Translations under genes and position numbers: made by a program
The notes under the pieces: generated by a model
What the model was told of the DNA's origin: nothing
The model's database searches: none
Seen by the model: only the letters and a program-made list of their open reading frames with translations
Shown here: positions 55,447 through 64,000 of the stretch, one piece after another
How positions within the stretch are numbered: the stretch's first letter is position 1
How the letters are laid out: every line of letters begins with the position of its first letter
DNA from: Ichthyophis bannanicus
Taxonomy: Eukaryota; Chordata; Amphibia; Gymnophiona; Ichthyophiidae
Assembly (NCBI GenBank): GCA_033557465.1
Contig: CM066048.1
Coordinates: forward strand, 18,452,305 to 18,516,304
Length of the DNA stretch: 64,000 nucleotides
Direction of reading: 5' to 3'

Positions 55447-55880
55447 TGCCCACTAGGACCCATCTTTTTCCCTCCTTTTCCTTTACCATAAACCCGAAGG
55501 GACCAGCCTTATAGCTGCCTAAAATATTCTCTCTTTCCGTGAAGTGTGATGAATAGCAATTAGCAGAAATTTAATTGCTCAGAGGTAAATAATCAAAGTG
55601 AGAAACTCACATGTAGTTTACCAAAAGGAAACAAAAGAGGGTCTTCTGGGCAGACTGTGTCTTGTCTGTGTCTGTGACCAAGTTACAGCAGAGAAACCAT
55701 TGAAATCTGAGATTTGGATGGTTAGACTCTATGGGCAGGGAAGGTCGGGTCTGTCTGTCTGAGACCTGGTAGCAGCAGAGAAACCAGTCCATGGATTCTG
55801 GGGAAATCTGATGTTTGAGAAGTACAGGCAAAAAAACAGGGTCATAAATTATACTTTCAAATTTTGACTGCTGAAAAAAG

Positions 55881-56440
55881 CAGGGGCGGCTCAAGACAAT
55901 CTGCTGCCTGAGGTCAGAGATGGCCTGGTACCCCCCTCTCCCCATCCCCTGGCAGCCAAAATGGAGGGGCATCCTCAGAGCTCTAGTCAGAAAATAGGGG
56001 TCCCCTTACTCAGAATACCAGTTACATGGTTGCCCCAAGAATAAAGAAAACAACATATTCTCAGCATAAATAATGAAAAAAACAACAACTTTGCAATGAT
56101 CTTCACATATGCAGCAAAAATTGTAGCAGTTTAATTACGTGGCCTGGGAATCTAATATAAAACATATTGACTCCTGACACTGCAAACTGCGCAGCTATGG
56201 TATTAAATGTAAATATATATTGTGCAAAAGACAAAGGAGATACAAAGGTGGTCACACATCAAAGGAATAAAACAAAAAAAAACCCATAGCACAGTTTCTA
56301 ACCCCAAAATAAAATTCTTATAACTAATTGTATTTTGGTGTTTTAAACTGTGCTGTATGTCTCGCTTTTTCTTCTTGAACATATATTCTACATTCAAAGA
56401 AACTCCTCTTCCAATAATGGGTTCAGAGCAAAACTAGGAC
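55881..56440 (+). mobile_element. hAT-like element left end
   Basis: caggggcggctcaagacaat then ctgctgcctgaggt is a typical vertebrate hAT terminus. I could not find a matching right end or duplication, so only the left boundary is supported. Following sequence has no ORF. Confidence 0.5.
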
Positions 56441-57545
56441 ATGTCACACAGAATTCAACATACCAAAACTAATTTCCGATTCTGTTGTCATTTGATTTGT
56501 CTGCTTGGAAGTGATATTGTTGCTGTCGTGGCATGGATTAGTACCAGGATTGCACAATGGGGGTGGGAGAGGGAAGAGTTGTCGGTCTCTTCTCCCCATC
56601 CATGCCATGACAGCAACAATATCACTTCCAAGCAGACAAATCACCAGAGAAATGGAAACAGTGATGCATTTCCCCACTTACAGTGCAAGCTAATATAAAA
56701 ATAGCAGGTGTAAATTACAAAAAGGGAGATATTCCAGTTACTAAATTGAAAATAAAATTATTTTTCTACCTTTGCTGTCTGACCAGTGTTTCCTCATCTT
56801 CTTGCTTCCCATCTCTGGTTTCTGCTTTCATCTGTCTGTCTTCTCATCGTCCGAGGGTGTCCTGTCCATTTGTAATTTCTTTTCTTACCCCCTGTCTTCC
56901 CTTTCTCCCCTACAACCATCTCTGACATTGATCTTTTAGCTTTCTTCCATTTATTTTTCTGCTTCGTTATCCATTCCAATTTCACCCCTCCTCATCAATC
57001 AGTCCTCAGTCTACCCCTTTTCTACTGCATCTACTTACAGTTTTCATCTCTCTCACCACAGCCCTCCCAGCCATTCCTCATCTCTCACTAACTCCCCCTT
57101 CTCTCTATAGCTCTTCTCCCTGCCCCTTGTTCAGTATCTCCTCCCTGCTAAATGTCTGGCATTTTCCGTTCTCTTCCATTCTCCAGGCTTCATATCCAGT
57201 ATTTCCTCTTCCCTTCTCTCCCGTAGTCCAGCATCTATCCTTATCCCCTCCCAAAGGTATCCAGCATCTCCTCTCTCTCTGTTGCCCAGCATCCAGAATC
57301 CCCTTTGCCTCTTCCCCATGCCCAGTATCTGCTCCCCATCCCCCTGTGGCCCCACTATGTGTTCAGCATCTACTCTCCATCCCATCCCATGTTTGCTGTC
57401 CTTAACCTCTTCCATCCATGGCGAGCATCTACTCTTCATCCCCCCATCCAATATCCACATCTGCCTCCACAGAACCCCCCCTCCCCCCCACCAAAAAAAA
57501 TGTCTAGTATTGTCTTTCTCCATGGGCATAGTTTGACTGCTTCAC
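56440..57545 (-). repeat. Degraded relative of the GA-rich hAT A/B body
   Basis: Read in reverse, 56780-56700 (ggtagaaaaataattttatt then agtaactggaatat) matches the junction at 3808-3850 and 9105-9150 of elements A and B. The CT-rich 56.8-57.5 kb stretch corresponds to their GA-rich body. It holds a foldback with arms at 56487-56529 and 56600-56645. The minisatellite is absent. A further fragment is at 60.53-60.71 kb. Confidence 0.6.
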
Positions 57546-57754
57546 TTGGGGGGAAGGGGTGACATATTTGCATATTTATTATGGCTATCTTTAAAACACA
57601 CTAAATGGATAGAAAGCTAGTATATCAAACAGGCAAGGGATGAGCTGGCACCCCCAAGATACCCAATTATATTCCCAGACTATATAATTCAAAAGCAGCA
57701 AAAATTGTAGCTGTTTAATTATGTAGCCTGGCACTCTAAGAACATAAAAATACT

Positions 57755-58182
57755 GACACCTGTATACCAAAATCTGCAATAGAGTAGACACCCAGGAAGA
57801 AGTAGATAACATGAGGAGGGATCTAGCTAAGCTTGAAGAATGGTCAAGAATTTGGCAGCTGAGATTTAATGCTAAAAAATGCAAGGTCATGCATTGGGCT
57901 GCAAAAATCCAAGGGGGTGAAGTACTTCTGTCCACAAAAGAAGAGCGGGACCTGGGTGTGATTGTTTCTGATGATCTTAAGGTGGCTAGACAGGTAGAAA
58001 AGATGACGGTGAAAGCCAGAAGGATGCTTGGGTGCATAGGGAGAGGAATGGCCAGCAGAAAAAAGGAAGTGATAGTGCCTCTGTATAAGCCTCTAGTGCA
58101 ACCTCACTACTGGAATACTGTGTGCAATTCTGGAGACCTCACCTTCAAAAGGACATAAATAGGATGGAGCCGGAGCAGAGGG
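57755..58182 (+). pseudogene. CR1 LINE polymerase fragment (plus strand)
   Basis: Frame 57811-58158: MRRDLAKLEEWSRIWQLRFN, AKKCKVMHWAAKIQGGE, KEERDLGVIVSDDLKVARQV and [20 protein letters not shown]. This is the C-terminal side of a CR1 RT, the same subfamily as the 5.4-9.9 kb element. Both ends are truncated. It abuts an oppositely oriented CR1 at about 58183. Confidence 0.88.
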
Positions 58183-59205
58183 TGGCTCTTTTCTGTACCG
58201 TTTCTAATTCTGCTATATTCTTTTTAAGATATGGCTACCATAATTGTACACAATGGAGTGGAGAAATACTGTAATGGTTAGAGCACTGGCTTAGGAACCA
58301 AGTGACCAGGTTTCAAATTCTACTAGCACTCCTTGTGGCCTTGGGCAAGTCACTTAACCCTCCATTATTTCAGTAAAATCCAAGTTAGCAATGTCCCTGT
58401 TTAATGTATATTACTAAGTTTAAGTTACAATGTAAATGATAAAACTGCTAAATGAATAACTATTCAAGGTGCAGTCGCACCATGGAACAATACAGACGAA
58501 TTATAATGTCCTTGGGTTTATTCTCCATTCCTTTCCTAACATTCTATTTGCTTTCTTGGCCGCTGCTGCACACTGGGAAGAAGGTTTGAACGTATTATCC
58601 ACAATGACGTCTTAATCCTTTTCCTGGGTGATGGTTCCTAATGTGTGCAACCTTGCATCATGTAACCATAGTTTGGGTTGTTCTTCCATAAGTGCATAAC
58701 TTTGTACTTGTCCACATTAAATTTCTTCTGCTATTTGGACGTCCAATCTTCCAATTTATCGAGCTCCTCTTGCAATTTTTCACAATCCTCTTGTGTTTTA
58801 ATAACTTTGAATAATTTTGTATCATCTGCAAATTTGATTACCTCACTCATTATTCCCATTTCCAGATCATTTACGAATATGTTAAAAAGCAGCGGGCCCA
58901 GCACAGATCCCTGGGATACTCCACTATTCATCTTTCTCCATTAAGAAAATCATCCATTTAGCCCTACCCTCTGCTTTCTATCTTTTAACCAGTCCCTGAT
59001 GCACAATAGTACACTGCCGCCTATCCTGTGACTTTTTAATTTTGCCAAGAGTTTCTCATGAGGGACCTTGTCAAAGGCTTTCTGAAAAACCAGATACATT
59101 ATATCGACTGGCTCACCTTTGTCTACGTGTTTATTCAGACCTTCAAAAAAATATAACAGATTTGTAAGACAAGATCTTCCTTGGCTAAATCCACGTTTAT
59201 GTTTA
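58183..59205 (-). pseudogene. CR1 LINE RT fragment (minus strand) with SINE inside
   Basis: Frames 58950-59237 and 58731-58931: GFSQGRSCLTNLLYFFEGLN, PVDIMYLVFQKAFDKVPHEK (Asp of motif A changed to Val), NSGVSQGSVLGPLLFNIFVN and VIKFADDTKLFKVIKTQED. Same subfamily as 51.4-53.3 kb but more decayed. A SINE lies at 58254-58455. Confidence 0.88.
58254..58455 (+). mobile_element. tRNA-headed SINE
   Basis: gtaatggttagagcactggc, cactccttgtggccttgggc, then a tail related to the 55.2 kb SINE in reverse (atgtccctgtttaatgtata). It splits the CR1 fragment. Confidence 0.82.
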
Positions 59206-59263
59206 TTGTTTATTGAATTTGATATACTGCTCTTCATATTTGCAACAGGGTGGTGTACAATAA

Positions 59264-59772
59264 GAGTGGAGGAGTAGCCTATTTATTTATTTACATTCTC
59301 TTATATACCGTGCTATTCTGCATCAGTGCGGTTTACATTGAACAAACTGAAATTACATTGAACAGGGCATTATAACTTGGAGATAACTATTTTACAGGGA
59401 ACATGGGCTATGGAGGGTTAAGTGGCTTGCCCAAGACCACAAGGAGCACCTGTGGGACTAGAAACCCCAGTCCTTCCGGCCCAAGGTTGCTGTCCTCTAG
59501 TGGGATTTGAACCACTGACCTTCCGGCCTGAAGTACCTTGCCCCAACCACTAGGCTACTCCTCCACTAGTGGTTAGAACACTGGCTTGGTAACCAAGCAA
59601 CCAGGGTTCGATTCCCACTAGCACTCCTTGTGGCCTTGGGCAAGTCACTTAACCCTCCATTGCCTTGGAAGAAAGGCCTGGCAATCTACTTCCGGTGACA
59701 CTGCCAAGAAAACCCAGGAGCTTCTGGGTCACCAGGAGTCAGGACTGACTCGAAGGCACACATTGCATTTTT
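59264..59772 (+). mobile_element. tRNA-headed SINE interrupted by another SINE
   Basis: The outer SINE reads agtggaggagtagccta then, after the insert, tagtggttagaacactggc, ggttcgattccc (B box), ggcctggcaatctacttccg and a short end. The 12-bp duplication ggtgtacaataa flanks it exactly. Its A-box region is split by the inner copy. Confidence 0.92.
59281..59566 (-). mobile_element. Inner SINE, same type as in DIRS 1
   Basis: Nearly the same sequence as 13481-13777: minus-strand head ggaggagtagcctagtggtt, the body ggcattataacttggagata (plus sense) and the accgtgc...gcggt hairpin with (ATTT)n tail. It is inserted in the opposite direction inside another SINE's head. High similarity to the DIRS copy implies recent activity. 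Confidence 0.92.
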
Positions 59773-60120
59773 GGTGTACAATAAAACGAAAGTTAAAAGA
59801 GAAAAAGGGAATGGAGTTTCATAAATTGATAGGAAAAATGTTACAATTATACAGAAAAGAGTAGGGTCAGAGGAGTTTAAGATCAGGAGAGTTATATTCA
59901 GGGGGATGGTAGTTTGAAAGCTATATGAAAGAGGTGGGTTCTGAGTAAGGATTTGAATTTGATGTAAGAGGACTCTTGGCAGAGGTCGGGGTGTAGGGAT
60001 TCCAGAGTGATGGACCAGGAAATAGAAGGCTGTGCTGCGGGTGGTTGCCAGTCTGGCTCTTGAGGCAGAAGAAAGGTGAAGGCGGTTGGCATGGCTTTCT
60101 GCCAACTTCATGGTTTTGCA

Positions 60121-60990
60121 GAGTTTTTACCTTTTGCTTCTTGTTGCCCTTCCGGTCAGTGAAATGGGCTCGGTCTAGTTGCCTGATGTTGAGCTGACTA
60201 TAGTGTCTGCTTCCTCTACAGATCCATCCTGGCCTTTAACATGGCTGGATGGAGCTCTTCTGGAGAATATATATATATTTTTTTGCTGGAGGCTTCACTG
60301 TGATTTATGGACCCCATTCATTTCTCATTTGTTACTGTGCAGGCTCAGAGTTAGGAAATACGTGGGCCAAAAAGGAGACTGCTCCCACTTCTTTTAGAGT
60401 AAGTTAGTAGGTTTTTTTTGCAGGCAAATTTGGGATCCTTGTTACCTGAAGCAGGATGGGGAGAAAGGGAGGAGGAGGAAGAGACACCTTAGTTCCAGGT
60501 TTGAGCAACAAGGCATGGAAGAGAAAAGAGGAGTCATTACCCTGCCCCCGACCATCCTATGACAGCAACATCACTTCCAAGTACACAAATCGACAAAGAA
60601 GTAGATGCATTTCTCCTATACTATACAAAATATAAAGATAAAGGACGTAAATTCTAAGAACTGACATATTCCAATCACCAAACTGAAAAAAACAATTTTC
60701 TACCGTCCCTCCCTCATCCCCTATGGCCTTCCTCTGTTCCAGTATCTAAGGTCTCTGATACCTTCCCCCTCTCCTACATTAAATTTCATCTGCCATTCGG
60801 ATGCCCTGTCTCCCAATCAAACTGTGTCAGAGCCTTAAAAAATACAAAATATTTGATTCATATAGCCTTGGTGCTTTATCAATGCCCTATTTCATCCAAG
60901 AATAATAAATTCATAGTATTAAAAAATCAAGTAGTGATAGTGAATCAATAATGTGAATCCAAGGCAGCACTCATGGCCAACTTAACTGGA
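60121..60990. other. Mixed repeat debris
   Basis: 60440-60720 holds a fragment related to 56.5-56.8 kb, and its 'agagacacct...caacaaggcatgg' words recur at the window end (63.96-64.0 kb). 60778-60825 is a scrap of minus-strand CR1 RT (taaatttcatctgccattcg). No gene. Confidence 0.5.
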
Positions 60991-60996
60991 AAGTAG

Positions 60997-61242
60997 CAGA
61001 GTCAGATTTAAGACATAGGCAAGACAAGATACCAGAACCCAGAAGGGGGGGGGGGGGGGGGAGGTGATATCAGAGATCCCAAAGAATGGAGAGCCAAGAG
61101 ATGAACAGAGTTCTACAGTGCCCCTTTGAAGAAGCACATGCACATGGCCCTAAAGGAGGTGGGAGCAGGCTCATCTTTGGCATCTTCCAAGTTTGGCGCA
61201 CTAGGCAGTTGCCTATGTTGCCTCTTCCTAAATCTGGCCCTG
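60997..61242. mobile_element. Small hAT-like MITE
   Basis: Ends cagagtcagatttaagacat and, inverted, CAGGGCCAGATTTAGGAAGA. Flanking octamers gaaagtag and gccagtag match at 6 of 8. A 17-G run lies inside (61046-61062). No ORF. Confidence 0.65.
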
Positions 61243-61673
61243 GCCAGTAGCCAGTGAAGTGGGCAGCCACACTCAGCTAGCTGTAAGTGGTTGGTACTTT
61301 ATGGCATCAAGGGGTTAAAATATAAAGGCCAACCCGTGGGATGTAGGCACAGCAGGACACACACACGCATTATGCAGCCTTTTCTTAAAACAACAGACCT
61401 ACATCATTCTTGGAGATGTGGTTAGATTCCTTTAATAGAAATAAAACTTGCAGAATTCATTGGTAAGAGATTCACAAAATCAAACTAAACCAAACCAAGG
61501 TAACAGGGTTGAAATGCCCTGGTGTTCACACACTCAGCTGATCACGGGAGGGAAAATAACCCTGCTCTCATTTTGAGCACCCTGTCCATTCCTTCTCCAT
61601 CTCTGACAACACTGCACAGTGTTTCAGTGTTTTTTAAACTATTATCTTGTGTTTCTAACTGTGTCAAGCCATT

Positions 61674-61793
61674 CCAAAGAGGCTGATCCAGTCCTGGATT
61701 TGCCCTATTGCATTCATGGACTTGCAGTCCTGCTTTTCTAGCAAAATCAGAACCAAACTTCCTTTCACACCAAGGCTGGATCAGCCTCTTTGG
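61674..61793. repeat. Small perfect-ended foldback
   Basis: An 18-bp perfect inverted repeat, ccaaagaggctgatccag and its complement, at 61674-61691 and 61776-61793. The interior (agtcctggatttgccctatt) resembles 55.05 kb. Confidence 0.8.
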
Positions 61794-62253
61794 GTCAGTT
61801 GGCAGTGCAGCTCTTATTGCAGTGCACACTGGTGTTGCCCGTGGTCAGGATTTCCTTTGTTTTTAAGCAGACAAGTACCAAAAAGCATTCCAGGAAGAAA
61901 GAGATGGCACGTGGTTGCTTGGCAATGAGGACTGTCCTCAAGGACCCCTCTACATTTGTCATCTTGTATTCAGCGTTATGACCGTGGGAGAGCTTTGCAT
62001 GCTTCTCAGCTTCCCCATTGAGGGTCGTAGATGGGGTCAAGTTGCAGAACTTTCTCATGTGTCAGACCAATCAGCTAGAGCTGAAGTCTGTTCTTGGCCA
62101 CATTTTTTAAGTTGTGCAATGTCCAGTTATTTAAGGACTCTAGTTTTTGTTAATTTTTTGTATTTGTTTTATTCTTATTTATTTCATTTTATGATTATGG
62201 GTTATGGTATTTGTGCTCTGTTTTCTTTAATGTTATTATTAATTATAATCTAT
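61794..62253. other. No recognisable gene
   Basis: An 87-codon minus frame (61795-62058) and a plus frame to 62319 have no motif I recognise. The second is AT-rich and hydrophobic by composition only. Confidence 0.4.
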
Positions 62254-62789
62254 GGGCATGATATTCAGTGCCGGCGGCTAGTGCTCCTACAGTGGCTAGC
62301 TGCCAATGCTGAATCTTAGACACGGATGTTCAATGCCGGTGGTAATATTCAGCCGCTGCCCGGTTAGCTGCTGTGGTAAAAGTAAGGCTGCTGAGTATTG
62401 CTGCTACTCTGTTACGACTGGGTGCTGCCCCCTGCACACCCCGATGCTAACCAGTTAGCATCGGGGTGTGTAGCAGCAGCTCCCACGCATATTCAGTGGC
62501 ACTAACTGTGCCAGATCTGGACTCCCCTGGTCTCCTTTGAGTTTCCTTACCATTCCCCCTCGATGTATCCTGTGTCTACAGCTACTGTGTTGTCTGTCTT
62601 GACTAGATTGTAAGTTCTGATGAGCAGGGACTGTCTCTTACATGTTACTGTGCAGCGCTGCGTACGTCTTTCAGCACTATACAAATGCTCAGTAGCAGTA
62701 GTAGTTAGTGCCGTTGAATATCCCTGTCAGCGGCATTTACACGGTTTGCAGGTCTGCACATTGTGTAAATGCCTTTGAATATCAGGCCC
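62254..62789. mobile_element. Foldback MITE, 3-bp TSD (Harbinger-like), copy 2
   Basis: Ends gggcatgatattcagtg and, inverted, GGGCCTGATATTCAAAGG. The trinucleotide tat flanks both sides (62251-62253, 62790-62792). Same terminal words as 21040-21483. About 190 bp (62515-62705) is foreign: a retroelement tail containing gattgtaagttctgatgagc and cagcactatacaaatgctca. Confidence 0.78.
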
Positions 62790-62792
62790 TAT

Positions 62793-64000
62793 ATGATTGT
62801 TAGCTGCTTTGCGGCCTGATTGGGAGAGATGGTCCATACATTTGCAAATAAATACAATTTTGGTTAGTATATGGACCAGTGTATTAATTTATATTTAAAG
62901 ATGTTTCTTGGTATCTCACTGTCTCCTTGCAAATTTTTGAAGCCGATTGCATTTCTGCACCCCTTGATAGCATGACAAGATGACATCGTCTGTTTGATAA
63001 TTATTTGAAATCCTAGTCAAGGCCACATAAAAGTCAGTCTCTCTGGAGGAGTCTGGCCGACTGCACTCCTTCTCTCAGGACTTAATCAGTGTCTACGCAG
63101 CCAAAGCCAAAACAGCTCCACTCAAGCACAGTCAGCGACACTCTCCAGAGGGAAGGCTGGGTGCTGTCAGAGCCACCAAAGGCTTGCGAGGAGGGAACTG
63201 TGGACTTGCAGGGAAAGAAATATCCACGTTGGCAGACTGGGGGGAGGGGAGGGGTAGGGTAGGGTAAGAGATATGTCTGGGGGAATGTGGGAGTGCTGGA
63301 GCACATTTGCCTCAAGTGACTCAGACTTTCTATTGAGGGGAGACGGAGAATCTCTGGGCTTTTTTTATGAGTAACTCTTCCAGCTGTTACATCTCATGTA
63401 TTCTCTAGTGGGGCTCCAGGAAAGAGGACACCATGATAGACAAGAGCCAGATGGATATTTATAAGAAAACAAACAGAAGAAAGCAAGTGAGGCTGTTGCA
63501 ATGGGATTATTATAATTTTTTTACTAAGAATTTAAAGCCAACATAGCCCCAAGACAGCATTTGGAATGCATATTGGCTCTTCACTTAAGGTTAAACAAGT
63601 CTGAGTGATCTACTAACTCCATGTCACTAAGGACAAGCAAGCCAGTGCGTTGAGGAGGGAGGGAGGGAGGGGGGAAGAGATTCCATTCTTTATACGATGT
63701 ATTCTGGAACCTGTAGTTCTGTTCACTTATATATAGCAACCCCAAACTTCAGAACTGCATTTCATGACTGGATGGTGCACTTTGCAATGAAACACATGTG
63801 CACACATTACAACACAATTACACAGCACAATTCTAAGACGCAACGCACCACACATAGGGTTACAGTGCTGTATATGTCTTGCAGCACCTTATAAATGTTT
63901 AATAGTAGTAGGCAAATTCGAGACACTTATCCAAAGTGTGCTTGGAGGGTAGTGAGGAAGAGACACCTTGCTTGCAAGTTTGATCAACAAGGCATGGAGG
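62793..64000. other. No recognisable gene
   Basis: A GGGA/GGGT-rich patch near 63240-63270 and 63655-63675. A scrap of the retroelement tail seen in the 62.25 kb MITE lies at 63858-63912 (gctgtatatgtcttgcagca). The final 50 bp repeat words from 60.46 kb. No credible exon. Confidence 0.4.

Larger units (their letters stand above)
59206..60120 (-). mobile_element. LINE 3' remnant carrying a nested SINE pair
   Basis: Minus-strand text PDLCQESSYIKFKSLLRTHL near 59960 is a LINE polymerase C-terminus. It runs to a 3' end near 59215 (tgatatactgctcttc). The SINE pair 59264-59772 interrupts it with a perfect 12-bp duplication, ggtgtacaataa, at 59252-59263 and 59773-59784. Confidence 0.78.

Noticed and set aside
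55881..57545. A complete hAT element from 55881 to about 57545
   Set aside because: No matching right terminus or 8-bp duplication could be found; only the left end is supported.
61795..62058. 87-codon minus frame as a host exon
   Set aside because: No recognised domain and no convincing splice sites; left unannotated.

Overview
This window reads as vertebrate nuclear DNA made almost entirely of transposable elements. I found no bacterial-type gene, no convincing host exon, no rRNA and no free-standing tRNA gene. Two full-structure DIRS-type (tyrosine-recombinase) retrotransposons, abundant CR1- and L2-clade LINEs, tRNA-headed SINEs, hAT and Harbinger-like DNA elements and a degenerate L1-like ORF1 together suggest an amphibian. 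A caecilian is my best guess, but that is inference from repeat content.

Layout. 1-5.3 kb: a 4.75 kb non-autonomous hAT element (A, 94-4847, perfect 8-bp TSD). It carries a long palindrome, a G-rich minisatellite, a nested second hAT (C, 1772-3440, perfect 8-bp TSD) and a LINE-type insert with a 15-bp TSD. 5.4-9.9 kb: a CR1 LINE split by a sister copy of A (B, 6788-9759, perfect 8-bp TSD). B has a different palindrome in the same slot. 10.34-16.25 kb: DIRS element 1 (minus strand: gag, RT-RNase H, tyrosine recombinase) with inverted terminal repeats, an internal complementary region and a SINE insertion. 17.4-20.4 kb: remnants of an L1-like element. 21.0-21.5 kb: a foldback MITE with a 3-bp TSD. 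23-33 kb: a pile-up of CR1 copies, an L2-like LINE with a long open RT frame, LINE tails and SINEs. 32.9-33.8 kb: another MITE, with a relative at 50.2-50.7 kb in the opposite orientation.

36.08-46.58 kb is the most elaborate structure: a hAT element with a nearly complete but frame-broken transposase, into which DIRS element 2 inserted (38.95-46.24 kb). DIRS 2 was in turn interrupted by a 1.5 kb TG...CA unit with a 4-bp TSD, probably a solo LTR (40.74-42.27 kb). 47.2-59.2 kb holds more CR1 copies, a roughly 590-bp foldback, further MITEs and SINEs, including a SINE inside a SINE. 59.2-64 kb has LINE 3' remnants, small hAT-like and Harbinger-like MITEs, and sequence with no recognisable content.

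The interaction here is parasitism and nesting, not a pathway. SINEs share a 3' hairpin tail with the L2-like LINE that presumably mobilises them. Non-autonomous hATs depend on a transposase not seen here. The DIRS elements carry their own RT and recombinase. The best candidates for something undescribed are the palindrome-plus-minisatellite hAT family (A/B) with its shared unknown ORF, and the LTR-like unit with its long internal ORF.
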